Source: Mesorhizobium sp. B2-7-1 (GTDB lineage Bacteria > Pseudomonadota > Alphaproteobacteria > Rhizobiales > Rhizobiaceae). Taken from it: 64,000 nt of DNA. A program made the position numbers and the translations under genes. The stretch spans positions 1 to 64,000 of the forward strand of contig NZ_VFUA01000003.1 of assembly GCF_006440735.1 (NCBI RefSeq), written 5' to 3'. Positions within the stretch are counted from its first letter, which is position 1, and each line of letters opens with the position of its first letter. Shown here in pieces: positions 52,631 through 60,672 of the stretch. The notes beneath the pieces are model-generated. The model did not search any database, was not told where the DNA came from, and was given only the letters and a program-made list of their open reading frames with translations.

Positions 52631-53119
52631 TCATGCTTTGTCGGGCTCGGCCTTGATCCGCGCCAGTTGCTCGCTCTGCAGCTCGAGCGCCGCATTGATG
52701 AAGCGCAGTACGGTCGCCAGCTCCGCATCGCTGAAGCTCGCCACCACCTTCTCGCCCTCGCGCGCGATCGTGCCGTAGTAGCGCTCCGACAGTTCCCTGG
52801 TCTGCGCGGTCGCCTCGATCACCACCTTGCGCCGGTCCTCCAGGCTGCGGGTGCGGGTGACGTAGCCGCGCGCCTCAAGCCGATCGATCAGCGCCGTCAC
52901 CGCAGCCGGCGTCAGACCCGTTGCCGCCGCCACGGCGCCGGCCGATTGCGGCCCGGCATAGAGCAGGCCCAGGCAATGCCGCTCGGCCGCGATCAGCCCG
53001 AGCCGCGCGCCCACCGCCTCGTCATAGGCCTGCGTGGCGTCCTGCCAGCGCATGACGGCGAGGCCGACGTCTCTGGCCATTTCATCGCGTTTCGTGCTTG
53101 ACGAGTTTATTTCGATCAT
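52631..53119 (-). CDS. MarR-family regulator
   Basis: A 162-residue winged-helix protein: RHCLGLLYAGPQSAGAVAAA, GLTPAAVTALIDRLEARGYV and the wing TRTRSLEDRRKVVIEATAQT. It stands alone, facing the small frameshifted gene at 53215 on the other strand across a 95-nt AT-rich region, which probably holds its operator. An ATG at 53080 is an alternative start. The target is unknown. Confidence 0.88.
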   Translation of the reverse strand: MIEINSSSTKRDEMARDVGLAVMRWQDATQAYDEAVGARLGLIAAERHCLGLLYAGPQSAGAVAAATGLTPAAVTALIDRLEARGYVTRTRSLEDRRKVVIEATAQTRELSERYYGTIAREGEKVVASFSDAELATVLRFINAALELQSEQLARIKAEPDKA

Positions 53120-53214
53120 CTAACTATCAATCTGCATAACATTCAGGTTATCGTATCAATATGCGATGACGCTTTTTGCAAGGCAAGGGCAAAGTCGCCG
53201 ACAAGGAGTGAACA

Positions 53215-53383
53215 ATGAGCTTGGATTCAACAGCACACCCCGCTCTCGAACGAGGAGGAATACAAATACGCCAAGCTGGCGATGGAATGGTATGGCTGGG
53301 GCTCGCCCATCGGCCTCGGCATCCTGCTGGTGGCGCTTGCCGCTGCGGCCGTGCTGGTGCGCATCGCCGTCTACGGACTGTAA
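53215..53383 (+). pseudogene. Small single-helix membrane protein gene with a +1 frameshift
   Basis: AAGGAG leads into ATGAGCTTG at 53215, but the frame that gives a sensible protein (IQQHTPLSNEEEYKYAKLAM, EWYGWGSPIG, then a membrane helix LGILLVALAAAAVLV and IAVYGL) is shifted by one base and ends at 53381-53383. Dropping one G after ATGAGCTTG joins the two into a clean 55-residue product. The open frame from 53215 instead runs on as Arg-rich sequence. So this is either a broken gene, a sequencing error, or a recoded gene. The family is unknown to me. Confidence 0.55.
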
Positions 53384-53464
53384 GCGAGCTGGCATTCCTC
53401 AAAAGACGCGCCAGGGCGGCGCCGGTCGCCAGTCCAGGTGCCGGCGCCGCCGGCGTTTCGGAGA

Positions 53465-54904
53465 TCAGACGGCGATCACCTTGCCGAGATGCTCGCCGAG
53501 GCGGCAGGCGAGCGCGGTGATGGTCGTCGTCGGGTTGCACTGGCCCGACGTGCAGAACACCGAGGAGCCGCCGATATAGAGATTGTCCATGCCGTGCACC
53601 TTGCAGTTGGCGTCGACGACGCTCTTCAAGACATCGGTGCCCATACGGGTGCCGCCCATATGGTGGTGGCCCGCCGTCTCCTCATTGGTCGGGTAATCGC
53701 CGCCATTGCTGATCCAGTCGTCGATGCGGACGCGGCCGAGATTCTTCTGCGCCATGGTCGTGCCGAAAAGCTTCAGGCCCTCGAGCAGCGTGCGGCGCTC
53801 GAGCGGCGACTTCTTCCAGTGCAGTTCGATGCGCGGCACGCCGGCGTGGTCGACATCGGCCTTCGACAGCTCGATCTGGTTCGAGGCGAGGGGCGCCTGC
53901 TCCCAGGCGACATAAAGCTGCGCGGCGCAGCGCAGCTTCTGGTCAAGCTGGGACGACATCCACTCCGCCATGTTGGGCGCCGTGCAGGCGAGGTCGGCGA
54001 TCAGCTTCTTGACATTGGGATAGGGCGACTCGATCAGACGGATGCCGAAATTCATGATCTGCAGCCGCTCCATCGCGGCAAGCGTCGGCGAAAAGAAGGC
54101 TTCGTTCGAGTCGTCGGCCTCGAACTCCGTGTAATTGGCGAGGATGGCGTTGCCGCCCTCGAAGGTCGGATGCTCCATCCAGTAGCGACCGAGCGCCGCC
54201 GCGTTCGGCACCACGCCACCATTCGACCGCTCGTTCGACCATAAGAGCAGCCGCGAGTTCTCCAGCCCGCCGGTGCAGGTGACGAAATAGTCCGCGCTGA
54301 AGCTGCCAGCGTCCTGGCCGTTCGACCACAGCTTCGCGCCGGTGACGCGCTTGCCGTCGCCGGTAAGCTCGGTCGCATAGGTGTTGAGCACAACGGCGAT
54401 GTTCTTGCTCTTGTCGAGCTCGTCGGCGAATTTCTCGCCGAAGCGCACTGCCGGGCTCTTGATCAATTGCACCCAGCGGATGTCGTCCGAAACCGGGACG
54501 TCCGGACGGAATGCCGGAAGCTCAAGGATGTCACGAACTTCGCCGAGATAGGGCTCGATATCGGCGCGGCTGATCGGCCAGCCGGTGTCCGGCGCCCATG
54601 CCTTGGGCTCGAAATCCTGCTTGTCGAGCACGCGGCACCAGCCGGCCCAGTGGTTGGATGAGCCGCCGATGAAGCGCAGCCTGGTGATGTCGAGGTCGAA
54701 GTAGAAATCGCCGACCGTCTTGCCACGGTAGAAATCCTGCGACTCGTCGCTGAATTCGCGTGAGCCGGCCTCCAGGACGACGACCGGAATGCCGGCCGAG
54801 CCCAGCTTCCTGGCGATCGTCGTGCCGGCCGGGCCGGAGCCGAGGATGCAGACCTTGGGTTTGAAGCCCACCTGCTTATAGGCTTCGTAGCTGTCGAAGA
54901 TCAT
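53465..54904 (-). CDS. GMC-type FAD oxidoreductase
   Basis: A 479-residue flavoprotein with an N-terminal Rossmann motif (VCILGSGPAGTTIARKLG) and the GMC C-terminal NPTTTITALACRLGEHLG with GHHHMGGTRMG near 415, the active-site histidine region. RFIGGSSNHWAG near 90 is the substrate/FAD loop seen in choline- and fructose-dehydrogenase relatives. It has no signal peptide, but the ATGA-overlapping gene upstream encodes a tiny Tat-signal protein. Together they look like a periplasmic dehydrogenase exported as a complex. The sugar or alcohol substrate is unknown. Confidence 0.9.
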   Translation of the reverse strand: MIFDSYEAYKQVGFKPKVCILGSGPAGTTIARKLGSAGIPVVVLEAGSREFSDESQDFYRGKTVGDFYFDLDITRLRFIGGSSNHWAGWCRVLDKQDFEPKAWAPDTGWPISRADIEPYLGEVRDILELPAFRPDVPVSDDIRWVQLIKSPAVRFGEKFADELDKSKNIAVVLNTYATELTGDGKRVTGAKLWSNGQDAGSFSADYFVTCTGGLENSRLLLWSNERSNGGVVPNAAALGRYWMEHPTFEGGNAILANYTEFEADDSNEAFFSPTLAAMERLQIMNFGIRLIESPYPNVKKLIADLACTAPNMAEWMSSQLDQKLRCAAQLYVAWEQAPLASNQIELSKADVDHAGVPRIELHWKKSPLERRTLLEGLKLFGTTMAQKNLGRVRIDDWISNGGDYPTNEETAGHHHMGGTRMGTDVLKSVVDANCKVHGMDNLYIGGSSVFCTSGQCNPTTTITALACRLGEHLGKVIAV

Positions 54905-55059
54905 GCGAGGTCGCTCCGCCGCAGGATCCAGCCATTGATCTCGACGATTTCATCGGGGTCGACCACGGGCTGCTGGCTGCGGAACAGCGACAGCGCGGGC
55001 AGCGCGATCAGCGCCTGCACGATGGCGCGACGCGACATTTCTCTTACGAACTTGCTCAT
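54901..55059 (-). CDS. Tiny Tat-signal partner of the GMC oxidoreductase
   Basis: A 52-residue protein starting MSKFVREMSRRAIVQALIAL and ending with INGWILRRSDLA. SRRAIVQ followed by a hydrophobic stretch (ALIALPALSLF) has the form of a twin-arginine signal. The mature part is only about 25 residues (SQQPVVDPDEIVEINGW). It overlaps the oxidoreductase start as ATGA. In sorbitol, fructose and gluconate dehydrogenases a small Tat-signal subunit carries the flavoprotein across; this looks like a strongly reduced version. Confidence 0.75.
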   Translation of the reverse strand: MSKFVREMSRRAIVQALIALPALSLFRSQQPVVDPDEIVEINGWILRRSDLA

Positions 55060-55212
55060 GACACGTCTCTCGATAGGGTCTTCGATCCACGCATGCCGTT
55101 CCTGAACGGCACAGATGCCGCCGAGAAGGCTAATTCCGTGCCAAAGCTAGGTGAAAACGCCGTTACACGAGAAAGTTTAGCGCGGTTGAGTATGGACATG
55201 GTTAGGGTTTTC

Positions 55213-55300
55213 CTAAAGCGCGTCGCGCTGAACCCGATTCAGCCGCCGCGCTTTTGAGTTTTTGTTTGATGCATGTCGTTGTCCCAAAGCCGCTGCGCTT
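55213..55300. repeat. Short palindromic repeat, family C
   Basis: TAAAGCGCGTCGCGCTGAAC and its partner CAGCCGCCGCGCTTTT are followed by TTTTTGTTTGATGCATGTCG, the tail also seen next to the copies at 33 and 62522. It lies in the gap between the small Tat gene and the diguanylate cyclase gene. Confidence 0.7.
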
Positions 55301-55333
55301 TTGGGCGACATGCATGACGCCCGCGGCGAGGTT

Positions 55334-56098
55334 TCAAGCCGCTTCCGGAAGCTCGCGGTCGAGGATCGAAAGATTGCGGCCGCGATTCTTGGCCTCGTAA
55401 AGCCTGCGATCGGCGGCGCGCATCAAATCGGAAACGGTCGCGCTCTCGCCGCAGCTTATGCCGCCGATCGAGACCGTGAGCGGCACGGTCCGCTCATCGA
55501 CGGGGCGGAAACGGATCAGCTCGACCTCGCGGCGGATGCGCTCGGCGATATGCTTGGCTTCCGGTTCGCTGGCGCCGACCAGGAACGCCGCGAATTCCTC
55601 GCCGCCGATGCGGCCGAGCACGTCGCCGCTGCGAATGCCGCGTTCGATGGCGCCGGCGATCAGAAGCAGCGCTTCGTCTCCCGTCAGATGACCGTAGCCG
55701 TCATTGATCCTCTTGAAATGATCGGCGTCGATGATGAGCAGCGCGCCGCGATCGCTTTTGCGCCGCGACCCGTCGAGCGCGGCAAAGAAGGTTTCGCGGT
55801 TGAGCATGCCGGTCATGTCGTCGCGGCTTGCCTTGTCCGACAGGCGCCGGTGCGCCGCCGCGAGCTGCGCGTGGGCCCGGGCAAGCTCGCGATGGGCATT
55901 CTGCAACCGGTCGCTCTGCCAGAAGCTGCTGGCGCTGGCGCCCCAGGCGAGCACGAGCGGGCAAACCGTCGAGGCCAGCCAGACGGTGCGGCTCATCGGA
56001 AAGCCCATTGCCGGAACCACAATCAGCGTCAACAACAGCGAGACGGCGACCGAAGCGAACGCCACGGCAGCGGCCTTCAGAAATATGCGACTCATCAT
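55334..56098 (-). CDS. Membrane diguanylate cyclase (GGDEF)
   Basis: A 254-residue protein with two membrane helices (near 8-30 and 38-60), a short coiled segment and a GGDEF domain (about 90-250). The catalytic motif GGEEF is intact and RSGD five residues before it is a complete inhibitory I site, so it should make c-di-GMP with product feedback. The start at 56098 has GGGAGCAA before it. No sensor domain beyond the membrane helices is present. Confidence 0.92.
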   Translation of the reverse strand: MMSRIFLKAAAVAFASVAVSLLLTLIVVPAMGFPMSRTVWLASTVCPLVLAWGASASSFWQSDRLQNAHRELARAHAQLAAAHRRLSDKASRDDMTGMLNRETFFAALDGSRRKSDRGALLIIDADHFKRINDGYGHLTGDEALLLIAGAIERGIRSGDVLGRIGGEEFAAFLVGASEPEAKHIAERIRREVELIRFRPVDERTVPLTVSIGGISCGESATVSDLMRAADRRLYEAKNRGRNLSILDRELPEAA

Positions 56099-56245
56099 TT
56101 GCTCCCAACGGAGAGCTTCTGTGCCAGCAAGCGCTGAAGGCGACCTTTCCAAGACTTTTAAAATTTGAAGTGAGACGCCATTTTCACACTTTGTGACGCG
56201 CATAAGTTGTGGATAAATTCAGCGTCGGCATGCCATAAGAAATCC

Positions 56246-56953
56246 ATGACAACGACACCCGATCCCACCCGCTTCGCCCATGTCACGGACTGGGTGTTCG
56301 ACCTCGACAACACGCTCTATCCGCATCACTCGAACCTGTTCGCCCAGATCGACGTGAAGATGACCGCCTATGTCGGGGAGCTGCTGACGCTTTCGCGCGA
56401 CGAAGCGCGCAAGCTGCAGAAGGAACTCTACCTGGAATATGGCACGACGCTGAACGGGCTTATGAAGCGGCACGGCATCGATCCCGACGATTTCCTCGAG
56501 AAGGTGCATGACATCGACTATTCCAGGCTGGTGCCGGACCCTGTGCTGGGCGCCGCGATCCGCCAGCTTCCGGGGCGCAAATTCATCTTCACCAACGGCG
56601 ATCGCAGGCACGCCGAACGCACCGCGCGCCAACTCGGCATATTGGAGCATTTCGACGCCATCTTCGACATCGTCGCGGCGGGGCTCAACCCCAAGCCGGA
56701 GCGCCAGACTTATGAGCGCTTTGCCGAATTGCACTCGGTGACCGGACATAATGCGGTGATGTTCGAAGATCTGGCGCGCAATCTGGCCGTGCCGAAAACG
56801 CTCGGCATGACGACCGTGCTGGTGGTGCCGCGCAATTTCGAGCCGACCTTTTCGGAGATCTGGGAACGCGACCCGGCAAATGAGGACGACGTCGATTTCG
56901 TCACCGACGACCTCGCGGGCTTCCTGACCGCGATCGTCGACGTCGTGGCCTGA
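56246..56953 (+). CDS. HAD-family pyrimidine 5'-nucleotidase-like hydrolase
   Basis: A 235-residue HAD phosphatase of the SDT1/PPM group. Motif I is WVFDLDNTLYPHHSNLF near residue 16, motif II FIFTNGD near 112, and motif IV in AVMFEDLARNLAVPKTLG near 185. It probably dephosphorylates a nucleotide or small phosphate. In many relatives this gene sits between argB and dapD; here both are 5 kb or more away on either side. The ATG at 56246 has only a weak ribosome-binding site. Confidence 0.88.
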   Translation: MTTTPDPTRFAHVTDWVFDLDNTLYPHHSNLFAQIDVKMTAYVGELLTLSRDEARKLQKELYLEYGTTLNGLMKRHGIDPDDFLEKVHDIDYSRLVPDPVLGAAIRQLPGRKFIFTNGDRRHAERTARQLGILEHFDAIFDIVAAGLNPKPERQTYERFAELHSVTGHNAVMFEDLARNLAVPKTLGMTTVLVVPRNFEPTFSEIWERDPANEDDVDFVTDDLAGFLTAIVDVVA

Positions 56954-56982
56954 ACTATGTTTGCATAGGCACGCCTTAGCGA

Positions 56983-57120
56983 TGGGCCGAAACGCCCATC
57001 GCGATCGTCATCCACGGGCGGAGCAAGGAGCGAAGCGACGCGCATAGACCCGAGGATCCATTCCGTGACTTCCGGGCGTTGCCGCAGTGCAGAATTCTGC
57101 TCCGTTGCATTCCACGGCCT
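56983..57120. repeat. Dispersed repeat, family A (truncated)
   Basis: It starts with the flank GATGGGCCGAAACGCCCATC and GTCATCCACGGGCGGAGCAA, reaches the CAGAATTCTGC centre and then stops; the inverted right half is missing and family D begins at once. Confidence 0.7.
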
Positions 57121-57222
57121 AAGAGCAATTCCAGGAAAAGTGTGAGCGGTTTTCCGTCCGGAATTGCGTCAAAACAAAGAGATAGAGCGGGTCGCCGTTT
57201 CCGTGAAACGGTGAACCGCTCT
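57121..57222. repeat. Dispersed repeat, family D
   Basis: It begins AAGAGCAATTCCAGGAAAAG, has TTTTCCGTCCGGAATTGCG and ends GTTTCCGTGAAACGGTGAAC. It touches the stop codon of the leftward Asn-Gly repeat protein gene: the final TAG pair region GCTCTAGTC lies at the element's edge. Confidence 0.75.
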
Positions 57223-57715
57223 AGTCGAAACCCGGAATCGTGCCGGGGGGCAGTCCCAGTCGGCCGTTCAGCTCCTTCAAAAACCGGCACAAGCCCGGAT
57301 TGCCCGCGGCTCCCGTACCGTTGCCATTGCCGTCGGACGAGTAGCCGTTGCCGTGGCCATTGCCACAATTGGCGTTGCCGTTGAAGCTGCCGCCATTGAA
57401 GTTGCCGCTGAAACTTCCGGCATTGCCGTTGCCGTTGAAATTGCCGCTGTTGCCATTGCCGTTGAAGTTGCCGGTATTCCCATTGCCATTGAAGTTGCCA
57501 GTATTCCCATGGCCGTTGAAATTGCCGGTGTTGCCAAGGCCGTTGGCGATGCCGACGCCGATCGGAAGGTCGGAAATCCTGACCAGGGTCGAGGCGTCGG
57601 CGGCCAGGAACGCGGCAAGCAGCGTGCCTAGCGCGAGGCCGTTGCCATCAAACAGCTTCGCCGCCGCCCGGCGCTTCCGAGGCCGAACGGACGCGGATGA
57701 TCTCAAGCCGGTCAT
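57221..57715 (-). CDS. Asn-Gly repeat protein 1
   Basis: The 164-residue product has a basic N-terminus, a hydrophobic stretch (LALGTLLAAFLAADAST, residues 26-42) and then about ten repeats of the type GNTGNFNGNGN between residues 58 and 130, followed by a non-repeat tail with two cysteines (LCRFLKELNGRLGLPPG). The repeats resemble those of the next two genes on the same strand. The start overlaps the previous stop by one base. The N-terminus may be a signal anchor. Function unknown. Confidence 0.65.
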   Translation of the reverse strand: MTGLRSSASVRPRKRRAAAKLFDGNGLALGTLLAAFLAADASTLVRISDLPIGVGIANGLGNTGNFNGHGNTGNFNGNGNTGNFNGNGNSGNFNGNGNAGSFSGNFNGGSFNGNANCGNGHGNGYSSDGNGNGTGAAGNPGLCRFLKELNGRLGLPPGTIPGFD

Positions 57716-58167
57716 CAGTGGTTTCCCCGGCCGTTGTGGTTGCCGTTGAAGCCGCCGACATTGCCGTTGCCGTTGAACGAGCCGCCGTTGAAGTTGCCGT
57801 TGCCGGCACCGATGTTGCTGTTGCCGTTATATTGGCCGGTGTTGGAGTTGCCGTTGAAGGCGCCAATGTTGCCATTGCCGCTTGTCGGCGAGGTGTTGCT
57901 GTTGCCGTTGAAAGCGCCGACATTGCCGGTGCCGCTGTTGAAGGCGCCGACATTTCCGGTGCCGCTGTTCTTGTAGCCGAGATTGCCGCCGAAGCTGCCG
58001 AGCGGGTTCATGCTGCGTACGTTCGAACCGATGGCTTGGCCGTATTTGCCGACCGCCCCCTGGACAGCCGACATGCCGAAGGCCTGGCTGCCGGTCGTGG
58101 GGTCAGCCTTCGCCGCGGTTGCACTCAACAACCCCAGGCATAGCGCAGGTATGACGTAACGTTTCAT
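57715..58167 (-). CDS. Secreted Asn-Gly repeat protein 2
   Basis: A 150-residue protein with a clear signal peptide (MKRYVIPALCLGLLSATAAKA), a spacer of 35 residues (SQAFGMSAVQGAVGKYGQAI) and about ten repeats such as GNVGAFNSGT and GNIGAFNGNSN, ending GGFNGNHNGRGNH. AGGAGCTCG precedes the ATG. The repeat pattern has Asn every five residues. No known enzyme or binding domain is present. It is probably surface-exposed or periplasmic. Confidence 0.75.
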   Translation of the reverse strand: MKRYVIPALCLGLLSATAAKADPTTGSQAFGMSAVQGAVGKYGQAIGSNVRSMNPLGSFGGNLGYKNSGTGNVGAFNSGTGNVGAFNGNSNTSPTSGNGNIGAFNGNSNTGQYNGNSNIGAGNGNFNGGSFNGNGNVGGFNGNHNGRGNH

Positions 58168-58362
58168 CTGCGAGCTCCTTCCATGGCTTAGCTTTTGAAA
58201 TTGGGACCTGTTTCGAAAAGAACCGGGCTTCAAAAAAGGACTGGGACCGCCGGCGACATGTCGCGATAGCCTTGCGCGGGGGACGGGCGCGTGGCTCGGC
58301 GATCCCAGAGACCTCAGCGTCTTTCCAAGTCAAGGCTTGGCGACGCTGCGGTTTGGACGGCG

Positions 58363-58662
58363 CTAGTGGTTCGCGTTGCCGTTTCCGTTGCCGTTGCCGG
58401 CGCCCCGGTTGCCGTTGCCGTTGGCATTGCCGTTGCTGATGCCGAAGTTGCCGTTGCCGTTGATGTTGCCGTTTCCGAGGCCGAAGTTGCCGTTGCCGTT
58501 GAAGTTGCCGTTGAAGGCGCCGGTATTGGCGTTGCCGTTGCCGTTGCCGTTGCCGACACCGACATTGCCATTGCCGTTGCCATTGCCGCTACCGACCGAA
58601 AATGCGGATGCCGAACCGGTCAGAGCCGACAGGACGGCCGCGGCCAGAATGAGCTTTCTCAT
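58363..58662 (-). CDS. Secreted Asn-Gly repeat protein 3
   Basis: A 99-residue protein with a signal peptide (MRKLILAAAVLSALTGSASA) and a mature part made almost only of Gly, Asn and a few Phe, Ile and Val residues: GNGNGNVGVGNGNGN and FNGNFNGNGNFGLGNGN. AAGGAG precedes the ATG. It is the first of three such genes transcribed leftward, divergent from the histidine kinase gene. Confidence 0.75.
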   Translation of the reverse strand: MRKLILAAAVLSALTGSASAFSVGSGNGNGNGNVGVGNGNGNGNANTGAFNGNFNGNGNFGLGNGNINGNGNFGISNGNANGNGNRGAGNGNGNGNANH

Positions 58663-58957
58663 GACGTTCTCCTTGGTTTGCGTTGAGCTTCCCGGCCAGT
58701 TCAAGATGACCGGGAGGACGCTTGAAGGATGCACGCAGAAATAGCGTCGATACATTCGGGCTGATCGGCAGGCTTCGTCGGTTTTTGTGCTGATCCCATG
58801 TCAGGAAAAGTTGAAGTAATCGGGAAAAAACTGACAGGCACAACCGCATCTGGCGGGTGTATATTATACGGACATTCATGCCTTTTCTCGCCGACCCGCA
58901 GGTGACTTGCGACCCCCCGCGACGGCAATGGGAAGAGAAGGTTGATGTGGGTGGGGT

Positions 58958-59623
58958 ATGACTACTACAGGCAAGGACGATACGGCCCTGCGCCGTAGGC
59001 TGGCGCGGCGTTTGATTGTCGTGCAGGAAGAGCAGCGCCTGCGCCTGTCGCGCGAGCTGCACGATGATCTGGGCCAGATGCTGGCCAGCATCGCGCTCGA
59101 ATTGCACATCGTTCGCGCCGACTCGCGGGACATGGACGCCCGCCTCGAACGCGCGGCGATGCTTGTCGACCGGCTTAGCGCCCGGGTGCATGACGCCGCC
59201 TGGAGCCTTAGACCCGCGGATCTCGATCGTCTCGGCCTGCAAGCCTCGGTCGAGGACCTGGCCAGCGTGCTTTGCGGCCAGCTCGGCATTCAATGCGAGA
59301 TGGACCTCGAAGCCCTTTCAAGCCCGCTGCCCGCCGAGATCGCGCTCACGCTTTACCGGATTGCGCAGGAGGCTCTCACCAATATCGGCAAGCATGCCGC
59401 GCCAAGCCGCGTAAGCGTCACGGCGCATATCCAGGACGATCGGATGCGCCTGACGATCGAGGACGATGGCCACGGCTTTGACGCCGGCGCCGAGCCCGGA
59501 CCCGGCCATCTGGGGCTTGCCGGAATGAGAGAGCGCCTTGCGCTGGTGGGCGGCAAATTGTCGGTTGAAACCGCCAAGGGCAGGGGGACCACCCTCTACG
59601 CCGATGCGCCCCTCGCCGGCTGA
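58958..59623 (+). CDS. Soluble NarX/DegS-like histidine kinase
   Basis: A 221-residue kinase with only the HisKA_3 dimerisation helix (RELHDDLGQ with H35) and an HATPase_c domain (EALTNIGKHA, EDDGHGFD, GHLGLAGMRERL). There is no membrane or sensor domain, so the signal is cytoplasmic or comes through a partner. A NarL-type regulator gene follows 275 nt downstream and is the likely partner. The secreted Asn-Gly repeat genes are divergent and may be its targets. Confidence 0.9.
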   Translation: MTTTGKDDTALRRRLARRLIVVQEEQRLRLSRELHDDLGQMLASIALELHIVRADSRDMDARLERAAMLVDRLSARVHDAAWSLRPADLDRLGLQASVEDLASVLCGQLGIQCEMDLEALSSPLPAEIALTLYRIAQEALTNIGKHAAPSRVSVTAHIQDDRMRLTIEDDGHGFDAGAEPGPGHLGLAGMRERLALVGGKLSVETAKGRGTTLYADAPLAG

Positions 59624-59898
59624 TGGACAGTTTTCGCATCGATGTGATCAAGCCGGAAATGGCTTCTTCCGTGGACGTAAGGATTACGTGAAGCGCCGCA
59701 CATCCCGGACTTTAGTCCCGGCTTATAGTCCAGGCATCATGGGTTAGGCGGGGATGGCTTTACCCGCAGCGGCCGCCTCCGCGGCTTGCCGAGACAGACG
59801 GGCGTCCCGCATGAGGCGGGGCAGTTGCCTAGACCATCAAGAACAAGAGGGCCTCTTCCAGGTGAAGGACCCTTTCATCGACTGATGGAGGTTTTAAG

Positions 59899-60543
59899 GT
59901 GTGCTGCAGGCGGATATTTGTGGTCGACGACCACCCGATCATCTTGTCCGGGGTCGGCGCGATGATCAACAGCCAGGACGATCTGACGATCGTCGGGCTG
60001 GCCGGAAATGCCGAGGATGCCCTCGAAGGGATCGGCAAGGCGCTGCCCGATGTCGCCGTGGTCGACATATCGCTTCCGGGCGTCAACGGAGTCACGCTCA
60101 TCGAACGGCTCGGCGAGCGTTTTCCCGAGGTCAGCTGCATAGCGCTGACGGCGCATGAGGACCCCGGCTGCCTGCGCCAGGTGCTTGCGGCCGGCGGGCG
60201 CGGCTTCGTGGTCAAGCGCTCGACGGCGACGGATCTGCTGCAGGCCATCCGATGCGTGTTGGCGGGCGACAACTATGTCGATCCGGCACTCGCGGCGCGG
60301 CTGCTCAGCCCGCGCAGCGTCCCGCAGGGCGATCCTGGCAATCTCAGCGACCGGGAGCGGTCGGTCATCCAGCTGGTGGCGCTCGGCTACAGCAACAAGG
60401 AAATCTCGTCCCGGCTCAACCTCAGCATAAAGACGATCGAGACCTACCGCACGCGGGCAACCGAGAAGCTCGAGCTCCGCTCACGGGCGGCCATCGTGCG
60501 CTTCGCGCACTCGAATGGCTGGCTGGTCGAGCTGCCGGTGTGA
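59899..60543 (+). CDS. NarL/FixJ-type response regulator
   Basis: A 214-residue regulator with a receiver domain (VVDDHPIILSG, phosphorylated D56 in AVVDISLPG, VVKRSTATDLL) and a LuxR HTH in residues 148-205 (LSDRERSVIQLVALGYSNKE, LNLSIKTIETYRTRATEKL). The GTG start follows GGAGG. The stretch between it and the kinase gene (59624-59898) holds a CCATCA...TGATGG inverted pair around the ribosome-binding site, which might affect translation. Confidence 0.9.
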   Translation: MCCRRIFVVDDHPIILSGVGAMINSQDDLTIVGLAGNAEDALEGIGKALPDVAVVDISLPGVNGVTLIERLGERFPEVSCIALTAHEDPGCLRQVLAAGGRGFVVKRSTATDLLQAIRCVLAGDNYVDPALAARLLSPRSVPQGDPGNLSDRERSVIQLVALGYSNKEISSRLNLSIKTIETYRTRATEKLELRSRAAIVRFAHSNGWLVELPV

Positions 60544-60572
60544 GCAGACCGAGCCGGGATGCCGTCCCGGGT

Positions 60573-60672
60573 AGAGGAATTGGAGAACTGAGGAATTGAA
60601 GAACCGGAGAACAGACGAACGATCCGAACGTCCTTTTTCCTCAATTCTTCAGTTCTTCAATTCATCAGTTCC
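60573..60672. terminator. Bidirectional hairpin between convergent genes
   Basis: The purine-rich arm GAGGAATTGGAGAACTGAGG (60574 on) and the matching pyrimidine-rich arm CCTCAATTCTTCAGTTCTTC (60639 on) pair over about 35 nt with a few mismatches. The element separates the rightward response regulator from the leftward LOG gene and has T-rich ends in both directions. Confidence 0.65.

Noticed and set aside
57340..58600. Regular short DNA repeats (TTGCCGTTGCCGTTGAAG-like) that could suggest a CRISPR array or minisatellite
   Set aside because: There are no unique spacers of constant length; the repeats keep a reading frame and encode Asn-Gly repeats behind signal peptides.
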